Counted from the stretch's first letter, positions 23,957 through 33,120 are shown. The stretch: DNA of 64,000 bases from Gordonibacter sp. 28C (GCF_003339845.1 NZ_PPTR01000001.1:496001-560000), one strand, 5' to 3'. The notes: generated by a model from the sequence alone, not told the origin. Program-made: numbers and translations.

Positions 23957-24796
23957 ATGCCTATCGGACCGGCACGTATGCCCCTGTTCGATCACCTGGG
24001 CGAGCTGCGCATGCGCCTCGTTCGCATCGTGGTGTGCCTTGCCATCGCCGTGGTGGTGTTCTACATGGCCACGCCCACGATCAGCCAGTTTCTGCTCCAG
24101 CCCATCGCTCCATATCTGCCGGAAGGCGTTGATGGCTTGTTGGCAGGTACGATCGTACTCGATCCATTCGAGGCGTTTGCCACGCGCTTCAAGATATCCA
24201 TTTGGACCTCTGTTGTCGCCTGCTCTCCAATCATCCTGTGGCAGATCCTCGCATTCTTCTTGCCGGCGCTCAAGCCCAAAGAGCGCAAGTGGTTCGTTCC
24301 CACGTTCTGCTCCGCCGTTGCCCTGTTTGTTTTCGGCACGGTATTTTGCTATCTGGTCATCCTCAGCCCGGCGTTCCAGTGGCTGACGGAGCAGGCGGCA
24401 GGTTTGGGCGAAGTGGTGCCGAGGGCATCGTCCTATATCGACATGATCATCAAGTTCGAGATAGGCTTCGGTTTCGCCTTCGAACTCCCCCTGATCGTGT
24501 TCTACCTGGTTATCTTCGACATTATTCCCTACAAGAAGCTGCGAGGAGCGTGGCGCACGGTTTACGTCGCGCTCATGGTCATCTCGGCCATGGTGACGCC
24601 CGACGCCTCGCCCGTCACCATGCTGCTCATGTTTGCCGCTTTGGTGGTGCTGTACGAGGGCAGCCTTCTCATCTCGCGCATCGTGCTGGGCAAGCGCATC
24701 AAGAAGCAGAACGCGGACCTCGAACGCGAAGAGGCCGAGGAAAAAGAGTACGAGAAGGAACGCGCGATAAAGAAGGCGAAAAAGGCTAAAGAGTAG
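23957..24796 (+). CDS. tatC: Twin-arginine translocase subunit TatC
   Basis: Multi-pass membrane receptor for RR signal peptides. 279 residues with six expected membrane segments. Seen: MPLFDHLGELRMRL (cytoplasmic N-terminus that contacts the RR motif), DPFEAFATRFK, an FFLPALKPKERKW loop, FEIGFGFAFELPL with the conserved Glu, and SAMVTPDASPVTM near the end. The C-terminal 45 residues are a charged helix (Glu/Lys). Transcribed with tatB; a terminator follows the stop. Slightly lower GC and more T-rich than neighbours over its first half. Confidence 0.95.
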   Translation: MPIGPARMPLFDHLGELRMRLVRIVVCLAIAVVVFYMATPTISQFLLQPIAPYLPEGVDGLLAGTIVLDPFEAFATRFKISIWTSVVACSPIILWQILAFFLPALKPKERKWFVPTFCSAVALFVFGTVFCYLVILSPAFQWLTEQAAGLGEVVPRASSYIDMIIKFEIGFGFAFELPLIVFYLVIFDIIPYKKLRGAWRTVYVALMVISAMVTPDASPVTMLLMFAALVVLYEGSLLISRIVLGKRIKKQNADLEREEAEEKEYEKERAIKKAKKAKE

Positions 24797-24812
24797 CCGA
24801 GCCGATCACCGG

Positions 24813-24839
24813 GGTCCGCCGAATCGGCGGGCCCTTTTT
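24813..24839 (+). terminator. Terminator after tatC
   Basis: GGTCCGCCG (24813-24821), loop AAT, CGGCGGGCC (24825-24833) with one G-T pair, then CTTTTT. Confidence 0.85.
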
Positions 24840-24854
24840 CGTTGAAGGAGCATC

Positions 24855-25247
24855 ATGCATGAATTGGGCATCATGACAGGCGTTTTGGACGCCGTTGAAA
24901 CGTCCGCCAAGCAGGCCGGCGCCGACAAGGTGCTCAAGGTGAGCCTGTCGGTGGGCGAGATGACCGAGGCCATCGAGGACGCGCTGCGCTTCGCCTTCGA
25001 GGCGCTGACGGAGCAAGGGGAGTACGCGCTGTGCGCAGGCGCCGAGCTGGACATCACCATGGTGCGCCCGCGGAGCCGCTGCCTGGAATGCGGTGCGGAG
25101 TACGAGCACGATCGCTTCCACATGCTCTGCCCCGAATGCGAGAGCTTCGCCACCGAGCTCATAGCCGGCCGCGAGATGCAGATCGACTCGATCGAGGTGG
25201 ATATTCCCGACGACGAGGAAGAGCAAGAAGCGCAGCCGGATGAGTAG
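24855..25247 (+). CDS. hypA: Hydrogenase maturation nickel metallochaperone HypA
   Basis: Delivers nickel to [NiFe] hydrogenase with HypB. 130 residues. N-terminal MHELGI provides the nickel ligand His2. The zinc site is CLEC (76, 79) and CPEC (92, 95). The C-terminal tail is acidic (PDDEEEQEAQ), which may add metal affinity. ATG 24855 follows GAAGGAG. hypB lies 190 bases downstream, with a palindromic repeat pair between the two genes. No hydrogenase structural gene or hypC-F is in the window, so the client lies elsewhere. Confidence 0.94.
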   Translation: MHELGIMTGVLDAVETSAKQAGADKVLKVSLSVGEMTEAIEDALRFAFEALTEQGEYALCAGAELDITMVRPRSRCLECGAEYEHDRFHMLCPECESFATELIAGREMQIDSIEVDIPDDEEEQEAQPDE

Positions 25248-25300
25248 ACGCTACCGGCCGGGGCTAGCGCCGCTGGTCGGACAGACGCCGCTGGCCGACC

Positions 25301-25404
25301 GTAGGGGCGATCTCCTGATCGCCCGCTCGCGCGAAGCGCGAAAATCAACCGGGAGCTGCGTTTTCCGCCTGCGGCGGAACGGGCGATCAGAAGATCGCCC
25401 CTAC
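25301..25404. repeat. Palindromic repeat family 2, inverted pair between hypA and hypB
   Basis: Outer arms begin GTAGGGGCGATCT and end AGATCGCCCCTAC; each half contains an inner GGGCGATC hairpin and a smaller hairpin. It would be transcribed between the two genes. Confidence 0.9.
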
Positions 25405-25436
25405 GGAAAGACGTGCGAGCAGGAAGGACCAGCATT

Positions 25437-26087
25437 ATGCAGATAGACATGAAGCAACCCATCCTCGACAAGAACGACCAGCTGGCATCGGAGCTGCGCG
25501 CGCGGTTCGCGGAGAACCGCGTGTTCGTGCTCGACCTTCTGGCCAGCCCCGGGTCGGGCAAGACGTCCACCATCCTGGCCACCATCGACGCGCTGCGCGA
25601 CGAGTTCAACATCGCCGTCATCGAGGGCGACATCGCCAGCAACGTGGACGCCGAGAAGATAAAGGCCCAGGGCATTCCCGCCGTGCAGATCAACACCGGC
25701 GGCGCATGCCATCTGGAAAGCGCCATGCTCAAGCGCGCCGTGGACGTGCTGGATTTGGAGCGTCTCGACCTCATCATCGTGGAGAACGTGGGCAACCTCG
25801 TGTGCCCCACCGACTTCGATTTGGGCGAGAACGCCAAGGTCATGATACTGTCTGTGCCCGAGGGCGACGACAAGCCGCTCAAGTACCCTGGCGTGTTCCA
25901 AGTGGCCGAGGCCGTGGTGCTGAACAAGGTGGACACCATGCCCGTGTTCAACTTCGACCGCGAGGCGTTCGAGTCGGCCGTTCACCAGCTGAACCCCCAA
26001 GCGCCCATCTTCCCCATCGCCGCCACGAAGGGCGACGGCGTGGAGGCGTGGGCCGAGTGGCTGGCCGACCGGATTCGGGCTTTGTAG
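25437..26087 (+). CDS. hypB: Hydrogenase nickel incorporation GTPase HypB
   Basis: GTPase that, with HypA, loads nickel into [NiFe] hydrogenase. 216 residues. Walker A SPGSGKTS at 37-44, EGDIASNVDAEKI after residue 62, the metal-binding Cys91-His92 in GGACHLE, VENVGNLVCP (switch region) and the guanine motif NKVD. The N-terminal Cys-rich or His-rich nickel-storage extension found in some HypB proteins is absent. ATG 25437 has AGGAAGGA upstream; the longer frame from 25413 starts inside the repeat. Followed by a GC-rich hairpin at 26120-26149. Confidence 0.94.
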   Translation: MQIDMKQPILDKNDQLASELRARFAENRVFVLDLLASPGSGKTSTILATIDALRDEFNIAVIEGDIASNVDAEKIKAQGIPAVQINTGGACHLESAMLKRAVDVLDLERLDLIIVENVGNLVCPTDFDLGENAKVMILSVPEGDDKPLKYPGVFQVAEAVVLNKVDTMPVFNFDREAFESAVHQLNPQAPIFPIAATKGDGVEAWAEWLADRIRAL

Positions 26088-26119
26088 AAGCCGCACCGAC
26101 CACGGTTGGCCGCGAATCT

Positions 26120-26149
26120 GCCGGTTGCCCGCAGGGGCAGGCAACCGGC
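26120..26149. repeat. Hairpin between hypB and nadE
   Basis: GCCGGTTGCC (26120-26129) pairs with GGCAACCGGC (26140-26149). No T run follows, so termination is uncertain. A related sequence occurs just after nadE near 27058-27073. Confidence 0.5.
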
Positions 26150-26235
26150 CTCGCTTCGATAGGGGCGTTAATCGCGGCGAAACAATGGGCGTTCATACTG
26201 GGCGCAACGGTTGGCGCGAGCGAAAGGGCTGGCAG

Positions 26236-27054
26236 ATGCAAACAAACGAGCGATACCGCCTCTGCGTTGAGGCGCTGCGGGACTATGCGGGAAACGCCGG
26301 GTTCTCCGACGTGGTCATCGGCCTTTCGGGCGGCATGGACTCCAGCATCGTGGCCGTGATGAGCGTGGACGCGTTCGGCGCCGACCATGTGCACGGCGTG
26401 CTGCTTCCCGGCCCCTATTCCAGCGACCACTCCTTCGACGACGCGCGCGAGCTGGCGGGCAACCTGGGCGTCGAGACGAGCGTCGTGTCCATCTGCGAGC
26501 CGTACGAGGCGTTCGAGCGCGTGCTCGCGCGTGCGTGCGGCGGCGAGCTCGCGGGGCTGGCGGCCGAGAACACGCAGGCGCGCTGCCGCATGGTGTGCCT
26601 CATGGCGCTGTCGAACGAGCACGGTTGGATGCTGGTGAACACCGGCAACAAGAGCGAGGCCATGATGGGGTACTCCACGCTCTACGGCGACACGGCCGGC
26701 GCCTTCGCCCCCATCGGCGGGTTGTACAAGACCGACGTGTACGACGTGGCGCGCTGGCGCAACGAGCAGGCCGTATCGGCCGGTGCCGTGCCGCCCGTGC
26801 CCGAGCGCGTGTTCACGAAACCTCCCAGCGCCGAGCTCTCGCCCGACCAGGAGGACGAGAAGAGCATGGGTATCGACTACCCCACGTTGGACGCGCTGCT
26901 GCGCGCCCATATCGAGCGCGGCCTGGACGCTCGAGAGCTCGTATCCGAGGGCTTCGACGCCGCCACGGTCGAGCGCGTGCTGTCCACCGTGCAGGCCACC
27001 GCCTTCAAGCGTGCGATGGAGCCCCCGTTCCCCGACGCCGCGTTCTACGCGTAG
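26236..27054 (+). CDS. nadE: NAD+ synthetase (ammonia-type core)
   Basis: Converts nicotinate adenine dinucleotide to NAD+ using ATP. 272 residues, the single-domain form without a glutaminase domain. SGGMDSS (31-37) is the pyrophosphatase loop; NTGNKSEAMMGYSTLYGD is the classic NadE signature (given here as its core TGNKSE and YGD); GGLYKTDVY and KPPSAEL follow in the expected order. ATG 26236 follows GAAAGGGCTGG; a longer frame from 26125 has no better site. It stands alone between the hyp genes and a flavoprotein gene. Confidence 0.94.
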   Translation: MQTNERYRLCVEALRDYAGNAGFSDVVIGLSGGMDSSIVAVMSVDAFGADHVHGVLLPGPYSSDHSFDDARELAGNLGVETSVVSICEPYEAFERVLARACGGELAGLAAENTQARCRMVCLMALSNEHGWMLVNTGNKSEAMMGYSTLYGDTAGAFAPIGGLYKTDVYDVARWRNEQAVSAGAVPPVPERVFTKPPSAELSPDQEDEKSMGIDYPTLDALLRAHIERGLDARELVSEGFDAATVERVLSTVQATAFKRAMEPPFPDAAFYA

Positions 27055-27225
27055 CGGCTTGCCCCTGCGGTCAACCGACGAAGGCCACGGCAAAAGCCGA
27101 CCGCTCATCCAACTATGCGAAGATTGCGTGACGCGACCGCGCGCCCTGCGGCGCGGGGCCTTGCGGTCACTATACTCGGCGCATCACGTAAACGCCATGC
27201 GAGTGCGCAAAGGAGCGGCCGTCTC

Positions 27226-28737
27226 ATGGAACGCCGGGCATTCTTCAAGCTGATAGGCGCGGGCGCCGTCATCGCGGCCGGCGGCACCATCGCGGCTTGC
27301 TCGTCGAGCGGCGGCATGTCGTCGCCGTTGGCTCCCGCCGCCGCGACGGACGCCGGGCCGCATGTGGCCGACGACCCCGACGTCGGCTTCGCGTCCGAGG
27401 TGGACGTGCTCGTGGTGGGCAGCGGCATAGCGGGGCTCTCCGCGGCCATGGCCCCGCTGGAAGCTCATCGTTCGGTCATGATCGCGGAGAAGCTGGAGCT
27501 GCTGGGCGGTGAGAGCTATTCCGCCACCGGCGTCATGCACGTTTCGGGCAGCGCGCTGCAGAAGCAGGCGGGCATCGCCACCACGGCCGAGCAGGCGTGG
27601 GACGAGCGCAAGCAGGAGTACGCCGACGCCGGCGTCACCGATCTCGACTTCGCCAAGCGGCTGTTCGTGACCACGCCGGAGTGGGTGGACCGCCTGGTGG
27701 ACGAGTACGGCGCGCAGTTCGAGAACCCGTCCGACTACGTGAAGGCGGGCTCCTCGGAGGGCGTGCTGCTGCCGAAGCGCGGCTTGGGCGACATGGAGAG
27801 CGTCATGACGCCGCTGCGCGACGGGCTCTCCGCGAAAGGCGCCGCGTTCTCCACGGGGCTGCGCGCCTCGGCCTTCGTGGTCGACGAGTCCGGCGCGGTG
27901 TGCGGCGTGCGCTTCCGCGACGTGAAGACGAACGCCGTCACCGACGTGCGCGCCCGCGTCGTGGTGGTGGCCACCGGCGGGTTCGCCAGCAGCCAGCCGC
28001 TCGTGCACGCCAACGTGCCGTCGCAGGAGCGCATCGGCTGCTACACCACGGCTTCCATGGGCGAGGGCCAGCTGCTGTGCGCGTATCTGGGAGGCCAGCT
28101 GGCCGACATGAACAAGGCGGCGCCCCTCACGAGCGACCTTCCTCAGGCCGCGGCATGGGGGTTGTTCGGCCCCGTGCTCATCGTGGACGCGCTCGGCCGT
28201 CGCTTCGCGCGCGAGGACGATCTGAACGCGGCGGCCGACGCCTGCGTGGCCGACGATCGGGGATACTGGTGGACGGTGTTCGGCAAGGGGCTGTCCAGCG
28301 GGGCCCAGGCGCGCAGCATCGCGCAGGTCACCACGAAGAACGCCAAGCGCATGGTGGGGCCGTTCGACGACGTGGAGGCCCTGGTCGGCGGAATGGGCCT
28401 GCCTGCCGACGCGCTCAAGGCCACGTTCGACGGCTACGGTGCTCTCGTGGACGCCGGCAAGGACGCCGATTTCGGCCGCACGGCGTTCCTCCAGAAGATC
28501 GAGCCGCCGTTCTACGCGCTCAAGCAGTTCCCCGTGCGCTACAAGACGCGCGGAGGCGTGCGGACCGACGCCGACGGACGACTGCTCAACGCCACGGGGT
28601 CGGCCATCGCCAACGTGTACTGCTGCGGGTCGGTGGCGGCGGGCAGCGTGGAGGGGCTGGCCACGAACGGGGCGTTCGGCCTCATCGTGGGGCGCGCCGT
28701 GGCGAAGGCGCTCGACGAGCGGGATGCGGAGAAATAG
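27226..28737 (+). CDS. Exported FAD-binding flavoprotein, fumarate reductase-like (lipoprotein, Tat-type signal)
   Basis: 503 residues. The N-terminus has twin arginines (ERRAFFK) and a lipobox ending at Cys25 (TIAAC), so it should be Tat-exported and lipid-anchored. VDVLVVGSGIAGLSAA (about 63-78) binds the FAD ADP part; VVVATGGFAS and a C-terminal NVYCCGSVAAG complete the FAD fold; the RRFAREDD segment sits in the substrate-reductase domain. No heme motif or Fe-S site is seen, so it must receive electrons from a separate donor. The acceptor (fumarate or another enoate or similar compound) cannot be read. ATG 27226 has AAAGGAG; TATACT lies near 27172. It resembles the gene at 28989, to which it is convergent. 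Confidence 0.86.
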   Translation: MERRAFFKLIGAGAVIAAGGTIAACSSSGGMSSPLAPAAATDAGPHVADDPDVGFASEVDVLVVGSGIAGLSAAMAPLEAHRSVMIAEKLELLGGESYSATGVMHVSGSALQKQAGIATTAEQAWDERKQEYADAGVTDLDFAKRLFVTTPEWVDRLVDEYGAQFENPSDYVKAGSSEGVLLPKRGLGDMESVMTPLRDGLSAKGAAFSTGLRASAFVVDESGAVCGVRFRDVKTNAVTDVRARVVVVATGGFASSQPLVHANVPSQERIGCYTTASMGEGQLLCAYLGGQLADMNKAAPLTSDLPQAAAWGLFGPVLIVDALGRRFAREDDLNAAADACVADDRGYWWTVFGKGLSSGAQARSIAQVTTKNAKRMVGPFDDVEALVGGMGLPADALKATFDGYGALVDAGKDADFGRTAFLQKIEPPFYALKQFPVRYKTRGGVRTDADGRLLNATGSAIANVYCCGSVAAGSVEGLATNGAFGLIVGRAVAKALDERDAEK

Positions 28738-28754
28738 CTTTCGACCTGCGGGGC

Positions 28755-28873
28755 GGTCGCGACTGCGGCGGAGAGGCCCGCTGCTCGGACAGTCCTGAGC
28801 TCGCGCGAACAGCCCGTTGGGCTGTTCGGCTCGTGCGGAACTCGCATCGGGCCTCTCCGCCGCAGTCGCGACC
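28755..28873. repeat. Palindromic repeat family 3, intergenic copy
   Basis: Arms of 26 bases (28755-28780 and 28848-28873), perfectly complementary, begin GGTCGCGACTGCGG. The core has CGGACAGTCCT, a nested hairpin (CGAACAGCCC/GGGCTGTTCG) and GCGGAACTCGC. Confidence 0.9.
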
Positions 28874-28927
28874 TTGCCGTTGACGAAGGCGATCTAGGGA
28901 AGTCCCGCTCGGTCGGCTGGAAGATGG

Positions 28928-28959
28928 ACGGGGCCCCGGCAGAAACGCCAGGGCCCCGT
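28928..28959 (-). terminator. Hairpin after the flavoprotein at 28989
   Basis: ACGGGGCCC and GGGCCCCGT arms with a 14-base loop, between the two convergent flavoprotein genes. The T tract is weak. Confidence 0.5.
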
Positions 28960-28988
28960 TGAGGAGGGGGGAAGGAGGGGCTCTCGCG

Positions 28989-30488
28989 TTACGCCTTCAG
29001 CGCCTCCACCACGGCTTTGCCGGAGATGAGGCCGCTGGCGGCGTTGGGGCTGAGGTCGCTGCCGCTGTCGGCCACGGTGGAGCCGCAGCAGTACACGTTG
29101 GGGATGGGGGTGCCGTCCTTGTCCGTGAGCTGGCTGTCGGTGGTGATCTTCATGCCGCCGTGCGTCTTGTAGCGGTAGGGGAAGTGCTTCATGGCGTAGT
29201 ACGGCGCGGCCAGCGACTGCAGGAACAGCTTCTTGCCGAACTCCTTGTCCTCGCCGGCGGCCACCTGCGCGTCGTAGCTCTCGAACGTGGCCTTGAGCGC
29301 GTCGGCCGGCACGTCCATGGCGGCGGCCAGGTCGTCAAGCGTGTCGCACGGGCCCACGAGGCGGTCGGCGTTGTTCTTCATGTTCAGCTCGACGTTCCAC
29401 GCCTGGCTGCCCGTGATGAGCTGGTTGTCGAAGATGGTCCACCAGTACCCGAAACCGCCCTTGTGGCACGCGTCGGGGGAGTCGTGGCTCTGGTCTTCCT
29501 TGATGAAGCGCTTGCCCTGGGGCGTGACCTGCACGTTCGGACCGAAGTAGCCCCACACGGTGACCTGCGCCAAGTCGCTCATGAGGTTGGCTTCCATGTC
29601 CATGTGCATGTACGAGCCGCCCAGCGCCTTGCACATCTGATGGCCCTCGCCCATGGAGTACACGGTGAGCGGCCCCAGGCGCGCCTGGCTGGGCACGAAG
29701 GTGGACACCATCTCCTGGTTGCAGGAGAAGCCGCCCGTGGCCACGATGATCTTGCTGGCCTTCACGTCCACGTTCCGGTCGTTCTTCTCGTCGTGGAAGC
29801 GCACGCCCACGGGGGTGCCGTCTTTGTCGACGATGAAGTTCGTGGCGCGCAGGTTCAGCTTGTACGTGGCGCCCTTCGCCTCCAGGCCCTTTTGCAGCGG
29901 CGTGAGCACGGTGGTCATGTCGCCGATGCCGTGCTCGGGCAGCAGCATGGACGTGGGCGCGCCCGTGTCCTTGTAGGCCTCGAGGGGCTGGAACACCCCG
30001 CCGTAGTCGGCCGCCACGCGGTCGGCCCACTCCGTTTGGTACACGTACACGTTGTGCTTGTAGTCCATGTCGTCGGTTTCGCCCTTTTTCTCGAGCACCG
30101 GCAGGTAGGCCTGCCACTTCTCCTCGGGGTCGCCCGGTATGCCGGCGTCCTTCTGCATCTTGGAGCCCGAGACGTTCATGACGCCGCAGGCGATGAAGCT
30201 CTCGCCGCCCACGCGGTCGAGCTTGTCGGCGAGCATGACCTTGTGGCCGGCTTCCACCGGGTCCATGGCCGCCGACATGCCGGCGATGCCCGTGCCCAGG
30301 ATGAGCACGTCGGTTTCCTCGGTGAAGCTCACCGGCGACGTTCCCACCACGGAGTCGCCCTCGCTCGAGCTGCCCGCGCTGCCGCCCCCGGTGGGCGCGC
30401 AGCCGGCCAATGCTCCGCCGGCCACGAGCACGGCGCCCGACGCCACGGCCGCCTTCAGGAAATTACGGCGATTCATGCTGGTTTCCAT
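28989..30488 (-). CDS. Exported FAD-binding flavoprotein, fumarate reductase-like (lipoprotein, Tat-type signal)
   Basis: 499 residues. MNRRNFLK is a clear twin-arginine motif, and ALAGC places the lipid-modified Cys at residue 30. TDVLILGTGIAGMSAA (about 59-74) is the FAD motif; IIVATGGFSC and NVYCCGSTVAD close the FAD domain; GKRFIKEDQ lies in the capping/reductase domain. No heme or Fe-S motif is present. ATG 30488 follows GGGAGGAC; Met5 is an alternative. It is divergent from a membrane LuxR gene 216 bases away, which is the likely regulator. Similarity to the protein at 27226 runs over the whole length, indicating duplication. Confidence 0.87.
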   Translation of the reverse strand: METSMNRRNFLKAAVASGAVLVAGGALAGCAPTGGGSAGSSSEGDSVVGTSPVSFTEETDVLILGTGIAGMSAAMDPVEAGHKVMLADKLDRVGGESFIACGVMNVSGSKMQKDAGIPGDPEEKWQAYLPVLEKKGETDDMDYKHNVYVYQTEWADRVAADYGGVFQPLEAYKDTGAPTSMLLPEHGIGDMTTVLTPLQKGLEAKGATYKLNLRATNFIVDKDGTPVGVRFHDEKNDRNVDVKASKIIVATGGFSCNQEMVSTFVPSQARLGPLTVYSMGEGHQMCKALGGSYMHMDMEANLMSDLAQVTVWGYFGPNVQVTPQGKRFIKEDQSHDSPDACHKGGFGYWWTIFDNQLITGSQAWNVELNMKNNADRLVGPCDTLDDLAAAMDVPADALKATFESYDAQVAAGEDKEFGKKLFLQSLAAPYYAMKHFPYRYKTHGGMKITTDSQLTDKDGTPIPNVYCCGSTVADSGSDLSPNAASGLISGKAVVEALKA

Positions 30489-30692
30489 AGTTGTCCTCCC
30501 TGTTTCCCTCTGCCTCGCCCGCCTCGCGCCGGCCGTGTGCCGCGCGCGGTGCGGGACCCCTTTTCGCCGCCCTCGCGACGATGCCCTCACTTTATGGCCG
30601 CGCGCCTCGTCCGTCACCGTCCGTTTCGGACTATATTGACCTTCCCGCCTATATCCTGCGTTTTCGCCCCGTCCTCGCGCGGGCGTTTCCGG

Positions 30693-30698
30693 TATTAT
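30693..30698 (+). promoter_or_regulatory. -10 element of a probably leaderless LuxR transcript
   Basis: TATTAT ends 6 bases before ATG 30705, with no Shine-Dalgarno sequence between. Confidence 0.5.
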
Positions 30699-30704
30699 GG
30701 GCGC

Positions 30705-32609
30705 ATGATGAAAGCGGGGAGGGGAAAGCGCGCCGCTGGGCGCGCGTCGAACGCTGAGGGGCCGGGACGCGCAGCGCCGGCGGCGTCCTCGCGCACCGTC
30801 GACCCGCGGCTGTTCTCGCTCGCCGTCGTGGCGGGCTACGGGTTGTTCCGCGGCGTGAACGCCAACTCCTACCTCTCGGCGTTCGCCTCGGTGGAGGCGC
30901 CTTTTCTGTTCGTGCCCGACCTGTTCTTCAACGTGGTGGTGGCGTGCTCCGTCGTCGTGTGCTCCGTCGCCGTCATCGCGCTGGTGCTGCGCGGGCGGCT
31001 GGGCCCGCTGTCCATGCCCTACGTGGCGCCCACGGTGCTGCTGCTGGCGGCTAACCTGTGCGCGCTGTTCGGCGCGTTCTCGTGGATGCCGTCCGATATG
31101 GCGCTCATCGTGCCGGGCGTGCTGTTCGGGGTGGCGTCGGTCATGCTGTCGCTCGTGTGGGTGGAGGTGCTGGCCTGCCAGGAGCCGCGCGCCATCGTCA
31201 CGCAGATCGCGCTCAGCATGCTGGTGAACATGGTGACGTCGTGGGTGCTCTCGGGCTTGGGCGGCGGCGCGCGCATGGTTGCGAGCTGCGCGATGCTGGC
31301 CGTCATGGCGCTGTGCGCCCGCTACGTGCGGGGCGCCCTGCGCGCGGGCGGCACGCATGCGGCGGGTTCGCGGGGGGACGGCCTTGCGCCCGCGCGCAGG
31401 GCGGCGTCGGCGGCGGAAGGGGGCGCGCCCGCGCATGCAAAGGCGCGTGCGTCCGCGAAGGCTCCGGCGTTCGAGGAAGCCGCGTCCGCGGAGGCCGCGG
31501 CGGCTGATGGATCTGCTCCGATCGCGACTTCGGCCGTAGGAGGCCCTTCGCGGAAAACGAAGCCCGTCTCGCGCGGAACGTATCGCGACGCGTTCCTGGA
31601 GCTGGGCGACTCGCTGGTGGCGTTCTGCGTCATGGAGGCCGTCATCGGTCTGCTCAACAGCTTCATGCTGGCCGGATCGATCGAATTCGCGGGGTCGGGC
31701 ACCGTGTCGGCGGCCGGCATGCTCGTGGGCATTCTGGCGTTCTGCATCGTGGTGTTCGTGGTTCAGCGCATCCCCCGCGTGTCCACGGCGTTTCGCGTGC
31801 TCATGCCCGTCATCGCCTCGCTTCTGGTGTTCCTGCCGTTTCTGGGCGAGCAGTTCAACCTCTTTTTCAGCACCGTGCTTTTGGGCGGTTACTACTTCAT
31901 CGCCCTGCTCATCACCTACGTGGTGGCCGAGACCGCGCACGTGCGAAACCTCTCGCCCTACGTGCTCATGGGCGCGGCCGCATGCCTCGCGCGCATATGC
32001 CTGGCCGCGGCGCTGCTGGGCGGCTACGCCATCGGCTCGCTGCCGGGCGGCCTGTTCGGCGAGAGCGAGCACATCATGCGCTACCTGGTGGTCATCATGG
32101 CCGTTATCTACGCGCTGTCGTTGGCGGCCGTGCTGGTGTCGCGCGACCGGCGCCGTCGGCGCCGGGGCGGGCCGGGTGCGGTCGGGGCGGGCAACGGTTC
32201 GAGCGGCGGAAAAGGTGGCGGAGCGGACGGAAGGGAGAACGGTTACGCGGGCGGTTACGCGGGCGACGGTTCGGACGGCGTGTCGGCCGAGGGTGCCGAC
32301 GCCGGCGTGCCGGCCGCCGCGACGGCTGCGGCCGCCGCACGGGCAGAGGGGGACGCGGCGTTCGACGCCCGGTGCGCCGCCGTGGCCGCCGAGGGCGGCC
32401 TGACCGAGCGCGAGGCGGAGATCATGCGCTATCTGGCGCGCGGCCGAACGAACGCGCACATAGCCGGCGTGCTGTACGTGAGCGAGAACACCGTGCGCAG
32501 CCACGTGCGCAATATCTACTCCAAGCTGGAGATCCACACCCGCCAGCAGCTCATCGACCTCGTGGAGGACGATGCGGCGCAGGCGGCCCGAAACACGGGG
32601 CCTTCGTAA
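30705..32609 (+). CDS. Membrane-spanning LuxR-family transcriptional regulator
   Basis: 634 residues. About ten or more hydrophobic segments (roughly 35-210 and 295-490) are split by an Ala/Lys-rich cytoplasmic loop (about 215-285). A Gly-rich linker (about 500-545) leads to a LuxR helix-turn-helix at 565-625 (LTEREAEIMRYLARGRTN, VSENTVRSHVRNIYSKL). This architecture, a sensor-like membrane domain joined to a LuxR HTH with no receiver, is common in Eggerthella-type genomes next to flavoprotein reductases. Here it is divergent from the flavoprotein at 28989. It presumably senses a ligand in or across the membrane and acts on the shared 216-base region. Confidence 0.88.
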   Translation: MMKAGRGKRAAGRASNAEGPGRAAPAASSRTVDPRLFSLAVVAGYGLFRGVNANSYLSAFASVEAPFLFVPDLFFNVVVACSVVVCSVAVIALVLRGRLGPLSMPYVAPTVLLLAANLCALFGAFSWMPSDMALIVPGVLFGVASVMLSLVWVEVLACQEPRAIVTQIALSMLVNMVTSWVLSGLGGGARMVASCAMLAVMALCARYVRGALRAGGTHAAGSRGDGLAPARRAASAAEGGAPAHAKARASAKAPAFEEAASAEAAAADGSAPIATSAVGGPSRKTKPVSRGTYRDAFLELGDSLVAFCVMEAVIGLLNSFMLAGSIEFAGSGTVSAAGMLVGILAFCIVVFVVQRIPRVSTAFRVLMPVIASLLVFLPFLGEQFNLFFSTVLLGGYYFIALLITYVVAETAHVRNLSPYVLMGAAACLARICLAAALLGGYAIGSLPGGLFGESEHIMRYLVVIMAVIYALSLAAVLVSRDRRRRRRGGPGAVGAGNGSSGGKGGGADGRENGYAGGYAGDGSDGVSAEGADAGVPAAATAAAAARAEGDAAFDARCAAVAAEGGLTEREAEIMRYLARGRTNAHIAGVLYVSENTVRSHVRNIYSKLEIHTRQQLIDLVEDDAAQAARNTGPS

Positions 32610-32967
32610 GAGCGGGCGGCTGGACAATCTTGCGTTGATCGTTGGTTTGACTGCGTCCTTGGTGGACGGCGCGCTTCGATGCCGGTCGAGAGGTCTACCT
32701 ATGCTAGGCCGTCGTCAACGCGATCTGGGCCGATCCCCGTTGCGTGGGCCGGTCGGCATCCTTGAAAAGACCGCTTTTTCGCATGGGGTCTGGGCTCGGG
32801 TCTGCCTTCGGGCTGTGGGCGCGGATGGCCGCCTCGACGCTGCACGGCTGTTGGAGCATGCGCGTGACCGTGCCTCAGGCGCTCTCCTGCGTGCGGGCAT
32901 GCATGTGCTGGACGTATCGGGTCGCGCCAGCACCCTCGGTCTTGGTTCGACGTCAACATGCCGCATC

Positions 32968-33120
32968 TTGGCAGAAAAACCGAGTTCAGGGAATGACTGG
33001 ACCCACGATGACCGACTTCGCCGGATTCTCGAAGGTAAACCCCCAGGTCGCGGTTTTCGATCGCCACAGCGGAGCGTCTTTGCTTCGCCGTTGATTCCCT
33101 GAACTCGGTTTTTCTGCCAA
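32968..33120. repeat. MITE-like element with 27-bp perfect terminal inverted repeats
   Basis: Left arm 32968-32994 starts TTGGCAGAAAAACCGAG; right arm 33094-33120 is its exact complement; 99 bases lie between. No coding potential is seen inside. Confidence 0.85.

Noticed and set aside
28989-32627. 1212-codon open frame joining the flavoprotein to the antisense of the LuxR gene
   Set aside because: The Tat signal and ribosome-binding site mark the true start at 30488; upstream residues are antisense of LuxR.
32699-33102. Possible gene in the region before the kinase
   Set aside because: Several short open frames on both strands, none with domain or start signal; half of it is the inverted-repeat element.
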